Below are positions 43,200 through 52,947 of a DNA stretch of 64,000 bases, piece after piece. Made by a program: the position numbers and the translations under genes. Under the pieces are notes generated by a model. It made no database searches. It saw only the letters and a program-made list of their open reading frames with translations, and had not been told where the DNA came from. Source of the DNA: Paenibacillus_AQ nitricinens. GTDB lineage: Bacteria; Bacillota; Bacilli; Paenibacillales; Paenibacillaceae. Numbering within the stretch: the first letter of the stretch is position 1; every line of letters starts with the position of its first letter. Location: positions 5,456,001 to 5,520,000 of the forward strand of contig NZ_CP183948.1 of assembly GCF_052056485.1 (NCBI RefSeq). Direction: 5' to 3'.

Positions 43200-44036
43200 T
43201 TAGAAATTAAAATTGTCCGGATCGGGACCGAAACGATGGTTTCTGTTCAAATCTTCGATGGCTTTAACATCCTCATCACTTAACGTGAAGTCAAAGAATC
43301 CTGCATTTTCCTTGATTCGATCCGCATGTACTGACTTCGGAATCGTAATGACGCCTTGCTGCAAATCCCAACGAAGTACAATTTGAGCAGGGGTCTTATC
43401 ATACTTTCCAGCCAGTTCTTTAAGAAGGGGAAGATCCAGGTTCCCTTGCATTAGCGGACTCCAAGCTTCAAGCTGGATCCCTTGCTCATTGGCATACTTC
43501 AGCAGCTCGCGCTGAGTCAACAGCGGATGGAATTCCACCTGATTCACCACTGGAACCACGCCAGTGTCCTCGATGATATCCTTCAGATGATGAATCTGAA
43601 AATTGCTCACGCCAATAGATTTGATGAGGCCCTCTTTTTGCAGATGAATCAGAGCTTTCCAAGTCTCCCGATACTTTCCTGCCACCGGCCAATGTATGAG
43701 ATACAAGTCTATATAGTCCAGCCCCAGCTTGCGCCGGCTAACTTCGAACGCTTTCAGAGTTGATTCATAGCCTTGATCAGGGTTGCGCACTTTCGTCGTA
43801 ATAAACAGTTCATCACGGGCCACTCCACATTCACGAATAGCCTGACCTACACCTTCTTCGTTATTGTAACCAGCAGCCGTATCAATACTGCGATATCCAA
43901 GCTCCACTGCGGTCTTGACCGCGTGAATAACCTCTTCCCCATCTTTAGTCTGATACACGCCAAGGCCCAGCCACGGCATAGTCGCTCCATCATTTAAAGT
44001 CGGACCTCCCGAGAACGGTGCATTCAATTCACTCAT
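43200..44036 (-). CDS. aldo/keto reductase
   Basis: A 278-residue NADPH-dependent carbonyl reductase of the AKR5/YvgN type. The catalytic tetrad is visible: Asp and Tyr in SIDTAAGYNNE (near 50-58), Lys in FITTKV (near 81) and His in YLIHWP (near 114). GVSNFQIHHL and VNQVEFHPLL are family signatures, and IPKSVHADRIKEN binds the cofactor phosphate. It probably detoxifies glyoxals or other aldehydes; the physiological substrate cannot be read. It is monocistronic and convergent with asnB. Confidence 0.93.
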   Translation of the reverse strand: MSELNAPFSGGPTLNDGATMPWLGLGVYQTKDGEEVIHAVKTAVELGYRSIDTAAGYNNEEGVGQAIRECGVARDELFITTKVRNPDQGYESTLKAFEVSRRKLGLDYIDLYLIHWPVAGKYRETWKALIHLQKEGLIKSIGVSNFQIHHLKDIIEDTGVVPVVNQVEFHPLLTQRELLKYANEQGIQLEAWSPLMQGNLDLPLLKELAGKYDKTPAQIVLRWDLQQGVITIPKSVHADRIKENAGFFDFTLSDEDVKAIEDLNRNHRFGPDPDNFNF

Positions 44037-44156
44037 TGCTTAACCCTCCAAGCTTATTGTTATTTCATTAATCTTACTTAACCTAAATTCACGCTTCAGA
44101 AGCAAGCGCTATCACAAAAGTATAGCAGAATGCTTCATCATTCCCAAAATCCTCAT

Positions 44157-44186
44157 AAAAAAACGGAGGCATATATAAAGCCTCCG
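44157..44186 (-). terminator. terminator of the cupin gene
   Basis: CGGAGGC/GCCTCCG around a 9-nt loop, followed on the minus strand by seven T residues. Confidence 0.88.
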
Positions 44187-44193
44187 CTCTTCT

Positions 44194-44646
44194 TTATTTC
44201 TCAATTAGTTTGAAATCATCAAAATGGAATTCTGGAGAAACGATACAGGAGACCAACGTCGGTTCTTCACCTAACGTACGCGCGGCCTGCCATACTCCCG
44301 CTGGAACAACCACTTGTGGCTGCTGGCCTGCAGCAATATCGAGACCCAAAATAACTTCCTGCACATCCTCAGGCTTATCTCCAGTACCTCCGAGACTAAG
44401 CACGATTGGACTACCGGAATGCCACAACCAAACTTCATCGGACAATACTGTATGCCAATCAGATTGCTCGCCTTCGTGAAGCAAAAAATAAATGGAAGAT
44501 GCCGAATGACGTGATCCAGAATAGCTATCGCCTAGCACTTCCTGGGAAATTTCAAATTCTGAATTCCAAAGTCTTTTGTACCAACCACCCTCTACGTGGG
44601 GCTGTAGTCCGAGCAGTTCAACTAGCGGTGAGATTTCTTTTGTCAC
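44194..44646 (-). CDS. DUF985-family cupin protein
   Basis: A 150-residue single-domain cupin. Recognisable DUF985 features are LQPHVEGGWYKRLW at the start, ASSIYFLLHEGEQSDWHTVLSDEVW in the middle and VSPEFHFDDFKL at the end. The His and Glu in the middle segment would hold a metal or sugar in the fold. Family members have been linked to sugar-nucleotide or small-molecule binding, but function is not settled. GGAGAG lies before the ATG at 44646. No operon partner is evident. Confidence 0.85.
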   Translation of the reverse strand: MTKEISPLVELLGLQPHVEGGWYKRLWNSEFEISQEVLGDSYSGSRHSASSIYFLLHEGEQSDWHTVLSDEVWLWHSGSPIVLSLGGTGDKPEDVQEVILGLDIAAGQQPQVVVPAGVWQAARTLGEEPTLVSCIVSPEFHFDDFKLIEK

Positions 44647-44748
44647 GGTAGCTTCTCTCCTTCAAAGTTTGCATGAGCAACAATAGCTTCGTATGCATAA
44701 GGTTGTTTTTGCTTTTTACTTTAACGGAAGAAGCGCGAATTGTAAAAT

Positions 44749-45684
44749 CTATTTACTATCCTTGCTCGCTTTGAATACCTCAGCAATCGCCCCAAGACTT
44801 CCCAGCGTTTCAACAGCGCTTGTTGGCAGGAACACTTTATTCGCAGGACCTTTAGCGATTTCAGCCAGCGCCTCGAAGGAGCGATAAGCTAGCACCTGCT
44901 CATCCAGACCTGCTGAGCGAATCAGCTCTATGCGTATTTTTTCAGCTTCGGCCACCGCTTGAATGGCTTTCGCCTCACCATGAGCTTCCAGCTCCTGTGC
45001 TTGCCGTGAACCCTCTGCTTGGCGGATACGTGCTTCCTTGTCACCTTCTGCTTTTAGAATCTTACTCTGCTTATCCCCTTCAGCACGCAGGATCATATCC
45101 TGCTTAGCAGCTTCCGCTTCCAAGACAATCGCCCGCTTGCTCCGTTCCGCTTTCATCTGCTTATCCATTGCTTCCTGAATATCCAGCGGTGGCTTGATAT
45201 CAATGACTTCCACACGCTCAATCCGTACGCCCCATTTCTCTGTAGCTTCATCAAGAGCCAACCGAATATCGGTCGAAATCTTTTCCCGCCCAGATAAGGT
45301 CTCATCTAATTCAAGCTTACCGATGATTTGCCGCATTGTTGCCGTCGAAATGTTTCTTACCCCATATACATAATCAGAAATGCCATAGGTTGCTTCCTCT
45401 GGTCCAACCACCTGATAGAAAATAATTGTATCAATCTGCACCTGCACGTTATCCTTCGTGATTACCGTTTGTGGAGGTACATTCGCTTGCTGGATTCGTA
45501 AATCATGGTACGTACGCACCTGATCAATTACAGGAATCAGAATGTTCAGTCCCGGAGTCAGCAGACGATTAAATTTACCGAGACGTTCCACTACACCTAC
45601 CCGCTGTTGTGGTACGATTTTGACTGTTAATGCCACAAATACTACGACCACCACAATAATAATTCCGATAATTGCCCATTCCAT
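44749..45684 (-). CDS. SPFH/band 7 membrane protein (stomatin-like, QmcA type)
   Basis: A 311-residue membrane scaffold protein with an N-terminal hydrophobic anchor (residues about 3-25, MEWAIIGIIIVVVVV) and a stomatin domain (VGVVERLGKFNRLLTPGLN, RTYHDLRIQQANVPPQTVITKDNV), then a long Ala/Glu-rich coiled coil (KAEGDKEARIRQAEGSRQAQ). I prefer the ATG at 45684, which overlaps the NfeD stop as TAATG; an ATG six codons earlier has no ribosome site. Together with NfeD it forms the conserved flotillin/stomatin operon thought to organise membrane microdomains and protein quality control. Confidence 0.92.
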   Translation of the reverse strand: MEWAIIGIIIVVVVVFVALTVKIVPQQRVGVVERLGKFNRLLTPGLNILIPVIDQVRTYHDLRIQQANVPPQTVITKDNVQVQIDTIIFYQVVGPEEATYGISDYVYGVRNISTATMRQIIGKLELDETLSGREKISTDIRLALDEATEKWGVRIERVEVIDIKPPLDIQEAMDKQMKAERSKRAIVLEAEAAKQDMILRAEGDKQSKILKAEGDKEARIRQAEGSRQAQELEAHGEAKAIQAVAEAEKIRIELIRSAGLDEQVLAYRSFEALAEIAKGPANKVFLPTSAVETLGSLGAIAEVFKASKDSK

Positions 45685-46118
45685 TAGTTCATGTCCCCCC
45701 ATCGTTCTACTTCAATAATCGTCGTGCCTCTCTTCACTACTCTTACAACCTCATCCTTGCCCAGAGACTGAACCGAGCTTGCGCTCCACGTATCTCCACC
45801 TACCTTGACTTGCCCATATTGTCCTTGCTCAATAGGCTCAACGACGACACCTTGCCTGCCGACGATTTCTGTACCGGTATCCTTGAACCCACGTGAGCTG
45901 CGAAATTTAGAAACCAGTGGTTTCGAGAATATAGTAAGACCAAGTGCGACCAGTGATCCGAGAACCACCTGAAACAAAATAGCATCGGGAGCAATCAACG
46001 AGACCAAACCAGCAGCTAATGCACCTATACTGAGCCACAACAGATAAAAAGTAAGCGTCATCATCTCTACTACAAACAGGACACCGGCTGCGATCAGCCA
46101 TAACACCCACACAACCAT
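45684..46118 (-). CDS. NfeD-family membrane protein
   Basis: A 144-residue partner of SPFH proteins. Three or four hydrophobic segments lie in residues about 2-75 (MVVWVLWLIAAGVLF, MMTLTFYLLWLSIGALAAGL), followed by a soluble OB-fold domain (GRQGVVVEPIEQGQYGQVKVGG, WSASS, VVRVVKRGTTIIEVE). The start at 46118 has GGTGGTGGG upstream and puts the first membrane helix at the N-terminus; a longer frame to 46283 adds 55 residues with no NfeD character. It is directly coupled to the SPFH gene. It belongs to the short NfeD class without the ClpP-like protease. Confidence 0.9.
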   Translation of the reverse strand: MVVWVLWLIAAGVLFVVEMMTLTFYLLWLSIGALAAGLVSLIAPDAILFQVVLGSLVALGLTIFSKPLVSKFRSSRGFKDTGTEIVGRQGVVVEPIEQGQYGQVKVGGDTWSASSVQSLGKDEVVRVVKRGTTIIEVERWGDMN

Positions 46119-46720
46119 CGGTGAACCCACCACCTTCCGTATAATACTACTATAACGAAAAGAACCTGCGATGCGTTGCGTAATTTCCGTAAAAATATTG
46201 CAGGCATGTATATCATTTATATTCATGACATCAAAGGTTATGTGTTCTGCATACGTTTCCTGAAAAATAGGACATGCGCCCAATCTATCAAACCTCGATC
46301 AAATATGTATCCTTCAATAAGAAAAATCTCCCCCTACATTCCCGAATTTTATCCCTAGCTTAATCGCGCTCTATGCTTGAAAATAAGAAATGCCTCCACT
46401 CATATATATGAAATTCATCCTAATTATTCAACTCCAACCCAACTCTTCTACCCATCCTACCCTCTACCAGCATTGTTATATCTACAAGTTTATTAGAAAA
46501 GGAATTCTTAGAACAGCAGTTTAGAAAGCGCTTACTTACCTTGTGAGGCTTCATGAGGACGGCTATTTGGGGCTGCTAAATCTATGAATTGGATGTCGGT
46601 AGAATGAGAGATACCCACAGGTGAAGGTACAGGTCCATTTCAAACTACGGGAGGTGAACATCGGGATTTCTTGCCGAAAAGTTTTCGAACTACACATTAA
46701 ACCTCGGAGGTAGAAAATCA
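46119..46720. other. intergenic region between nfeD and the chitinase operon
   Basis: 602 bp without a supported gene. It is AT-rich on the nfeD side and contains a probable cre site (46522-46537), then a roughly 180-nt leader before the first chitinase. The leader is GC-richer and may fold (GGTGAAGGTACAGGTCC, GGGAGGTGAACATCGGGA), but it matches no riboswitch I know. Confidence 0.6.
46522..46537 (+). promoter_or_regulatory. probable CcpA cre site before the chitinase genes
   Basis: TAGAAAGCGCTTACTT matches the cre consensus at 14 of 16 positions with the central AGCGCTT intact. It suggests glucose repression of both chitinase genes. Confidence 0.6.
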
Positions 46721-48655
46721 ATGATATTCATGAAAAAAAGTTCACGCAAAACCTTTGCGATCGCGATGATCGCCGCGCTAGTTCTGACACTTTTTTCAAC
46801 CCTGGGTAGTAGTGCTAAAACGGCCAACGCTGCACAGGATTATAAACTGGTTGGTTATTACGCATCTTGGGCCGCTTATGGGCGGGCTTACAATGTATCC
46901 GATATTGATCCTACCAAAATGAATGTCATTAACTACGCCTTCGCAGATATTTGTTGGAATGGCATTCACGGCAACCCCGACCCAACTGGCCCGAATCCAG
47001 TAACCTGGAGCTGTCAAAATGAGCAAGCACAGACCATTAACGTTCCGAACGGCACGATCGTACTGGGTGACCCGTGGATTGACACCGGTAAGAGCTTTGG
47101 AGATGACAAATGGGATGACCCCATCAAAGGTAACCTGAAGCAGCTGTGGAAGCTGAAAGAAAAGAACCCCAACCTGAAGACAATGATCTCCGTTGGAGGC
47201 TGGACTTGGTCGAACCGTTTCTCGGATGTGGCGGCCACCGCTGTGACCCGTGAGGTTTTTGCCAACTCTGCGGTAGACTTCATTCGTAAATATAAAATGG
47301 ACGGTGTCGATCTCGACTGGGAGTACCCAGTTAGCGGTGGGCTCGCAGGGAACAGCTACCGTCCCGAAGACAAGGAGAACTATATCCTTCTTCTGCAAAA
47401 AATCCGTGAAAAGCTAAATGCTGCCGGTCAGACCGACGGTAAAACCTACCTGCTGACCATTGCTTCCGGGGCAGGCCCGACGTATGTCAATAACAATAAT
47501 CTTGCAGGTATTGCTTCCATTGTAGATTGGATCAATATTATGACCTATGACTTTAACGGAAGCTGGAATAAGACTACAGGTCACAATGCTCCTTTGTATT
47601 ATGACCCTGCCGCTTCTGCCTCAGGTCTGACCGAACCGCAAAATTTCAACATCGATAAAGCAGTAACCAGCTATTTAGATCATGGCGTACCCGCAAACAA
47701 GTTAGTTCTCGGTATGGGATTCTATGGTCGAGGATGGGGTGGCGCTCCGGCAACAGGAAATGGCCAATACCAATTGTCCTCTGGAGTTTCGTCCACAGGT
47801 ACATGGGAGAAGGGCAGCTACGATTTCTACGACCTCGAAGCTAATTATATTAACAAAAACGGCTATACCCGTTACTGGAATGACACATCAAAAGTGCCTT
47901 ATCTCTATAATCCAACGAATCAAACTTTTATCAGCTATGACGATGTAGAATCCTTTGGCCATAAGATCAGTTATCTCAAATCAAAAGGTCTTGCAGGCGC
48001 CATGTTCTGGGAAACAAGTGGGGACCGGAACAAAACACTGACCAACAAACTAAACGCCGATCTTGGCGGTGGAGTTGTGCAACCAACTCCAACTCCAACT
48101 CCAACAGTAACGCCTACACCAACACCAACACCGACGGCTACAGTAACCCCAACCTCAACACCGACACCAACGTTAACTCCATCGCCAACAGCTACTCCGG
48201 GACAATGTGCAGCGGCATGGAGCCAGACAGCCGTATATACGGGCGGTCAGCAAGTTTCTTATAACGGTTCAGTCTATGAAGCCAAATGGTGGACCCAAGG
48301 CGATCGTCCCGACCTTAGCGGTGCTTCCGGAGTCTGGAAATTTATCAGCTTGTGCAGAACAGCAACGCCGGCTCCGTCGGCAACAGTAGCACCTACGCCA
48401 ACTGTTGCGCCAACAGCAACTGCCACACCAACCGCAACAGTAACACCGACACCAACTGTAGCACCGACGACAACTCCGACACCAACGGCTACTGTAGCAC
48501 CGACTCCTGGGAGTTCCAGCTGGGCAGCAGGAATCGCCTACAAAACGGGTGATGTCGTTAGCTACAATGCCAAAACGTATACCTGCCTTCAGCCCCATAC
48601 TTCACTTCAAGGCTGGGAACCGGCGACCACACCCGCTCTTTGGAAACTGAATTAA
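46721..48655 (+). CDS. modular GH18 chitinase with two CBM5/12 domains
   Basis: A 644-residue secreted endochitinase-type enzyme. Signal peptide about residues 1-38 (cleavage near ANA-AQ), GH18 barrel about 42-440 with SVGGWTWS and the catalytic DGVDLDWEYP (Glu near 198), MTYDFNGSW and GGAMFWETSGD. A Pro-Thr linker leads to a first chitin-binding domain (GQCAAAWSQ, YEAKWWTQGDRPD, about 492-545), a second linker, and a shorter related C-terminal module (YKTGDVVSYNAKTY, LQPHTSLQGWEP, about 598-644). GGAGG is 10 nt before ATG 46721. The next gene, 77 bp on, has the same C-terminal layout. Confidence 0.94.
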   Translation: MIFMKKSSRKTFAIAMIAALVLTLFSTLGSSAKTANAAQDYKLVGYYASWAAYGRAYNVSDIDPTKMNVINYAFADICWNGIHGNPDPTGPNPVTWSCQNEQAQTINVPNGTIVLGDPWIDTGKSFGDDKWDDPIKGNLKQLWKLKEKNPNLKTMISVGGWTWSNRFSDVAATAVTREVFANSAVDFIRKYKMDGVDLDWEYPVSGGLAGNSYRPEDKENYILLLQKIREKLNAAGQTDGKTYLLTIASGAGPTYVNNNNLAGIASIVDWINIMTYDFNGSWNKTTGHNAPLYYDPAASASGLTEPQNFNIDKAVTSYLDHGVPANKLVLGMGFYGRGWGGAPATGNGQYQLSSGVSSTGTWEKGSYDFYDLEANYINKNGYTRYWNDTSKVPYLYNPTNQTFISYDDVESFGHKISYLKSKGLAGAMFWETSGDRNKTLTNKLNADLGGGVVQPTPTPTPTVTPTPTPTPTATVTPTSTPTPTLTPSPTATPGQCAAAWSQTAVYTGGQQVSYNGSVYEAKWWTQGDRPDLSGASGVWKFISLCRTATPAPSATVAPTPTVAPTATATPTATVTPTPTVAPTTTPTPTATVAPTPGSSSWAAGIAYKTGDVVSYNAKTYTCLQPHTSLQGWEPATTPALWKLN

Positions 48656-48732
48656 GATTCCGATTTGCGCGTAGGGAATCATCGTTCCTATCTACCCGTG
48701 AAATCATATTATCCCCTATGGAGGAATGTTAA

Positions 48733-51120
48733 ATGAAGATAAGTACACGAAATAGGCGAAGTAAATCCGCACGTTACATTGCAGCCTTAATGAGCGCCAT
48801 CATTCTGCTCCCGCTTTACACAAGTGCAGGAGGATCGTCGCAAGTGGCCTTAGCAGCAGGAACAACGCCAGCTGCTCCTGCTCCCGCTGCAGATCATCCG
48901 CGTAAAATTGTTGCTTATTTCCCGGAGTGGGGAGATCAGGAGAACAAAGGATTTTATACTGTCGACAAAATACCGTGGGATAAAATCACTCATATTAACT
49001 ATGCATTCGCGAAGGTAAACCCTCAAACGAACAAGATTGATTTGATGGACCGTACAGCAGCGATCGAAAAAGATTATCCCAACCAGCTAACGAATTTGCC
49101 GTTTAAAGGGCATTTTAACCAACTTATAAAGTATAAGCAGCTTTATCCTGATGTCCGCACCCTGATTTCGGTTGGTGGCTGGTCGGGTTCTGGTGGTTTT
49201 TTCAACATGGCCAATTCAGAAGCTGGCCGTGAGACGTTTGCGAACAGCGTCGTAGACTTTCTACGTACCTACCAGTTCAACGGTGTGGACATTGATTGGG
49301 AGTACCCATCCGGTACTGGCCAATCAGGTAACCCGAATGACTTCGGTGTAGCTGAGCCGCTGCGTACAGTGAACTACAATAACTATGTTCTCCTGATGAA
49401 AAAGCTTCGCGAAAAGCTGGATCAGGCAGGTGCACAGGATAATCAGAAATATGACCTAACCATCGCCGCAACCGCCTCCTCCTGGATTCTAGGCGGGATG
49501 AAGTTAGGGGAAGCTAACCAGTATTTGGACTGGGCAAACCTCATGACCTATGATTTCCACGGTGCGTGGAATGGATATGTAGGACCGCATTCCGCCCTCT
49601 ACCCAGATTCTCGAGATACAGAAACCGCTGCGCTGGGCACTCCGGTTCTGAATACCGACTGGGCCGTTCGATACTATTTAGGTACGCTTCCACCGGAAAA
49701 AATCGTTATCGGAGTTCCTTATTACTCACGTGGCTGGAAGAATGTAAATGGAGGCATTAACAACACCGGTCTTTACGGTACAGCACCTACAACCGGAGGT
49801 GGAGCCGATGGCATATACGGAATCTGGAATGACGCTGCACCAGAGCAGCCGGCTGGCGCAAATCCAATCTGGCATGTGCTGAATCTGCTCAAGGACCCAG
49901 CGAACAAGCGCTATTTCGATCCTGTTACCAAAACCCCATATATGTATAACGCAGACAAAAAGGTATTTCTTACGTATGAAGATAAGGAATCTCTCGGCTA
50001 CAAACTGGATTATATCAAGCAAAAAGGATTGGGAGGGATGATGTTCTGGGAATTGACTGGCGACTATTCTGAAAAGAGTGATGGCACCTATACGTACGGC
50101 AACGCTTTGACCGATTTTGCCTATGACCAGCTTAAGACAGCCTCTCTGCCAGGTGGAATACCGAAGCCACAACTTCCTGCGCCTCAGAACTTTAGCCTTA
50201 ACTTCAGTGGTACTTACGATCATCCGAATTATACCTACTCCTTGAAAATAACGAATAACACAGGTACGGATATCTCTGGTGGCTGGAAGCTGGAATTCGA
50301 TCTACCGACAACAACAACCTTGACCTCTGCGTGGGGAGCAGGTACTGTAGAACAAATCTCTACGGCTTGGGACTTTAACCGCTACCGTATTACAGGGACA
50401 GCTTCCCAAACGATTGCAAACGGAGCTGCGCTGGAAATTCCAGGCATGATGAAGCTGAACTTCTCGGGCGGTCCGCAACGCATTACACTGAACGGAAGCT
50501 CGTCCCAGCAGGAATACGACAAACTGTATGGAGGCGTTACGCCAACACCAACGCCAACACCGTCTGCAACACCAACACCTACTCCAACCACGACACCGTC
50601 TGCAACGCCGACTGCAACCATAGCACCTACTTCAACGCCAAGCGCAACCGTAACTCCAACACCTACGCCGGGACAATGTTCGGCAGCAACTTGGAGTGCG
50701 ACAGGCGTGTACACTGGGGGACAGCGTGTATCCTACAACGGTTCACTATATGAAGCCAAGTGGTGGACGCAAGGAGATCGTCCCGATCTTAGCGGTGCTA
50801 ATGGCGTCTGGAAATTCATCAGCACATGCGAAACCGCAACGTCTACACCTACGGTAACTGTAGCTCCAACAGTGACGCCGACGTTGGCACCTACGGCACC
50901 AACGTCTACTGTTGTCCCAACACCTACAGCAATCGCAACACCAACTCCACTACCTACCGTTGCACCTACTTCGGGAGGCTCAATCTGGATAACAGGGGTT
51001 GCTTACAAAGTAGGTGACGTTGTCACCTATAATGGAAAAACATATTCATGCTTGCAGCCTCACACTTCCCTTCAAGGGTGGGAGCCAGGTTCCACACCTG
51101 CTCTTTGGAAGCTGTTATAA
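48733..51120 (+). CDS. modular GH18 chitinase with CBM2-like and two CBM5/12 domains
   Basis: A 795-residue secreted chitinase. Signal peptide about residues 1-41, GH18 domain about 55-470 with SVGGWSGSGG and the catalytic NGVDIDWEYP (Glu near 187), MTYDFHGAW and GGMMFWELTGD. Then comes a ~105-residue beta domain (FSGTYDHPNYTYSLKITNN, GGWKLEFDLP) resembling cellulose/chitin-binding CBM2-like modules, a Pro-Thr linker, a CBM5/12 (GQCSAATWSATG, YEAKWWTQGDRPD) and a terminal module (YKVGDVVTYNGKTY, LQPHTSLQGWEP) nearly identical to the end of the first chitinase. GGAGG precedes the ATG. It is likely co-transcribed with the first gene. Confidence 0.94.
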   Translation: MKISTRNRRSKSARYIAALMSAIILLPLYTSAGGSSQVALAAGTTPAAPAPAADHPRKIVAYFPEWGDQENKGFYTVDKIPWDKITHINYAFAKVNPQTNKIDLMDRTAAIEKDYPNQLTNLPFKGHFNQLIKYKQLYPDVRTLISVGGWSGSGGFFNMANSEAGRETFANSVVDFLRTYQFNGVDIDWEYPSGTGQSGNPNDFGVAEPLRTVNYNNYVLLMKKLREKLDQAGAQDNQKYDLTIAATASSWILGGMKLGEANQYLDWANLMTYDFHGAWNGYVGPHSALYPDSRDTETAALGTPVLNTDWAVRYYLGTLPPEKIVIGVPYYSRGWKNVNGGINNTGLYGTAPTTGGGADGIYGIWNDAAPEQPAGANPIWHVLNLLKDPANKRYFDPVTKTPYMYNADKKVFLTYEDKESLGYKLDYIKQKGLGGMMFWELTGDYSEKSDGTYTYGNALTDFAYDQLKTASLPGGIPKPQLPAPQNFSLNFSGTYDHPNYTYSLKITNNTGTDISGGWKLEFDLPTTTTLTSAWGAGTVEQISTAWDFNRYRITGTASQTIANGAALEIPGMMKLNFSGGPQRITLNGSSSQQEYDKLYGGVTPTPTPTPSATPTPTPTTTPSATPTATIAPTSTPSATVTPTPTPGQCSAATWSATGVYTGGQRVSYNGSLYEAKWWTQGDRPDLSGANGVWKFISTCETATSTPTVTVAPTVTPTLAPTAPTSTVVPTPTAIATPTPLPTVAPTSGGSIWITGVAYKVGDVVTYNGKTYSCLQPHTSLQGWEPGSTPALWKLL

Positions 51121-51310
51121 TCCAGCCCATGAAAAAGCTCCACATTTATTATAGTGCCGAATAATTTTCAACCCTATGTCTTACGGATTCACATGACGTT
51201 ATTTGTATAAAGCCACTTTTAAGATCAGCTGTGTCCGGTAATGGTGACAAACTTGCAAATATAACAACCATACGAAGTTCGGTGCTTAGTTTCCGAGGTG
51301 ATTGCAAAAA
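51121..51310. other. gap after the second chitinase
   Basis: About 190 bp without a gene; no clear terminator for the chitinase operon until the hairpin at 51311-51352. Confidence 0.5.
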
Positions 51311-51352
51311 AACAGGGTATCCAGCAGCCAATGGCTTTTGGATACCCTGTTT
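51311..51352. terminator. bidirectional terminator between chitinase and rdgB
   Basis: AACAGGGTATCC pairs perfectly with GGATACCCTGTT, with an inner AGCC/GGCT helix and A/T runs outside. Confidence 0.92.
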
Positions 51353-51366
51353 TGTATAAAAAGGCT

Positions 51367-52023
51367 CTATTCCTGTGGTAGTTCGCCTTCAGCTGCCAGC
51401 TTCTTCTCCAGCTTCGCTGTTAGCATTCGCAGTGCAGCTCCTCGATGGCTGATATGCTGTTTCTCTTCTAGCGTAAGCTCTGCCATAGTTTTTTCATGCT
51501 CCGAGAGATAGAAGAGCGGGTCATAACCAAATCCGCCAGCACCGGAAGGTTCTGAGGTAATCCAGCCCTCGACTGCACCTTCTGCGGTTAGCTCCTGCTT
51601 GGAAACCGGATCATACAGCGACAAAGTGCAGACGAACCTAGCTGTGCTCAGCAAAGGCTGGTCAGTGTCTTCCCCCTGCTTCAATCGCTCCAGCTCGCTA
51701 AGCAGCTTCAGATTATTCGCACCATCCGTAGCATCTTCACCAGCATAACGTGCAGAGTACACACCCGGCTGACCATCCAAGGCGTCTACGCAAAGACCCG
51801 AATCATCGGCGAGGACCGGGATTCCAAGGGCATCACCTACGGCTTTGGATTTTTTAAAGGCGTTCTCGGCAAAAGTGGCTCCGTCTTCTACCACATCGGG
51901 CAGATCCGGATAGTCGTACATACTTTTCACTGTCAGCCCTAGCGGGGCAAAAGCATGCTCGAATTCGCGTACTTTCCCCTTATTCTTCGTCGCAACAATA
52001 AGAATACCGCCGTCAGACTTCAT
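51367..52023 (-). CDS. rdgB: dITP/XTP pyrophosphatase (RdgB/HAM1)
   Basis: Hydrolyses non-canonical purine nucleotides (dITP, XTP) to keep them out of DNA. The start at 52023 (MKSDGGILIVATKNKGK) lies 2 nt after the rph stop, with AGAGGTG upstream; a longer frame would run into rph. The 218-residue protein has the family motifs VATKNKGKVREF, DGATFAENAFKKS, VLADDSGLCVDAL, GVYSARYAG and GFGYDPLF. It is the third gene of gerM-rph-rdgB, the same order as gerM-rph-ysnA in Bacillus subtilis. Confidence 0.95.
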   Translation of the reverse strand: MKSDGGILIVATKNKGKVREFEHAFAPLGLTVKSMYDYPDLPDVVEDGATFAENAFKKSKAVGDALGIPVLADDSGLCVDALDGQPGVYSARYAGEDATDGANNLKLLSELERLKQGEDTDQPLLSTARFVCTLSLYDPVSKQELTAEGAVEGWITSEPSGAGGFGYDPLFYLSEHEKTMAELTLEEKQHISHRGAALRMLTAKLEKKLAAEGELPQE

Positions 52024-52024
52024 G

Positions 52025-52783
52025 CTACACCTCTTGGCCCGGCTGGCCGGAAGGGATTTTGAGAGCAATCGCTCCCAGTGCTTCTTTCTGCGCAGCAATC
52101 AGTTCATAGATCCCCTTCTCACCTAGACCCAGTAAAAGATCCAGCTCTTGACGAGTGAACGGTCTTTCTTCGCCAGTCCCCTGAAGTTCAACAAAGGCAC
52201 CGCCGCCAGTCATCACTACATTCATATCTACTTTTGCTTTGGAATCTTCTTCATAATTTAAATCCAGCAGCGTTTTATCCCCTACAACACCGACACTGAT
52301 TGCCCCCAAGAAATCTGTTATAGGAAACACAGGCAACTTGTGCTGAAGTGCAATTTTGTTAATCGCAAATGCCATGGCAACAAAAGCACCTGTAATCGAA
52401 GCGGTCCGCGTACCACCATCCGCCTGAATCACATCACAGTCCAATGTAATACTACGCTCGCCTAACGCTTGTAAATTCACTACAGAACGAAGCGCTCGTC
52501 CGATCAGCCGTTGGATCTCCATGGTGCGCCCGGTAAGCTTACCGCGTGCAGCTTCACGCTGATTACGGGATTGAGTGGCCCGAGGAAGCATCGAATATTC
52601 TGCGGTTACCCAGCCTTTTCCTTGTCCTTTAAGAAACGGAGGTACTTTTTCCTCTACTGTAGCCGTACAAATGACTTTGGTATCTCCCATTTCTATGATC
52701 ACGGAGCCCTCAGCATATTTATTCGTTTGGGTTGTTATTGTCAGCGGCCGTAATTGGTCGTCGTTTCGCCCGTTTGATCTCAT
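52025..52783 (-). CDS. rph: ribonuclease PH
   Basis: Phosphorolytic 3'-5' exoribonuclease that trims tRNA 3' ends. 252 residues. Characteristic segments are MRSNGRNDDQLRP, GDTKVICTATVEEKVPPF, YSMLPRATQSRNQREAARGK and GRTMEIQRLIGRALR, and LDCDVIQADGGTRTASITGA holds the phosphate-binding and catalytic residues. GGAGGCAG lies upstream of the start at 52783. It is followed with a 1-nt gap by rdgB; gerM lies 165 bp upstream. Confidence 0.96.
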   Translation of the reverse strand: MRSNGRNDDQLRPLTITTQTNKYAEGSVIIEMGDTKVICTATVEEKVPPFLKGQGKGWVTAEYSMLPRATQSRNQREAARGKLTGRTMEIQRLIGRALRSVVNLQALGERSITLDCDVIQADGGTRTASITGAFVAMAFAINKIALQHKLPVFPITDFLGAISVGVVGDKTLLDLNYEEDSKAKVDMNVVMTGGGAFVELQGTGEERPFTRQELDLLLGLGEKGIYELIAAQKEALGAIALKIPSGQPGQEV

Positions 52784-52947
52784 CTTTTCTGCCTCCTACA
52801 TCGTATAGCTAATAGTTTAGCGTGAGTCCCGTCTCCCCGTTATAAATAGCGAGTCGTATACTGCTTGGGACGCAACGTTTTTTTGAGCAACTTTTATTCT
52901 ACCAAAGAGGAGGCACAAAAGCATCTTTTAAACCTTACAGAGTCATT

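Noticed and set aside
46540..46720. c-di-GMP or other known riboswitch before the chitinase gene
   Set aside because: Some GC-rich paired blocks are present, but none of the conserved cores I know is found.
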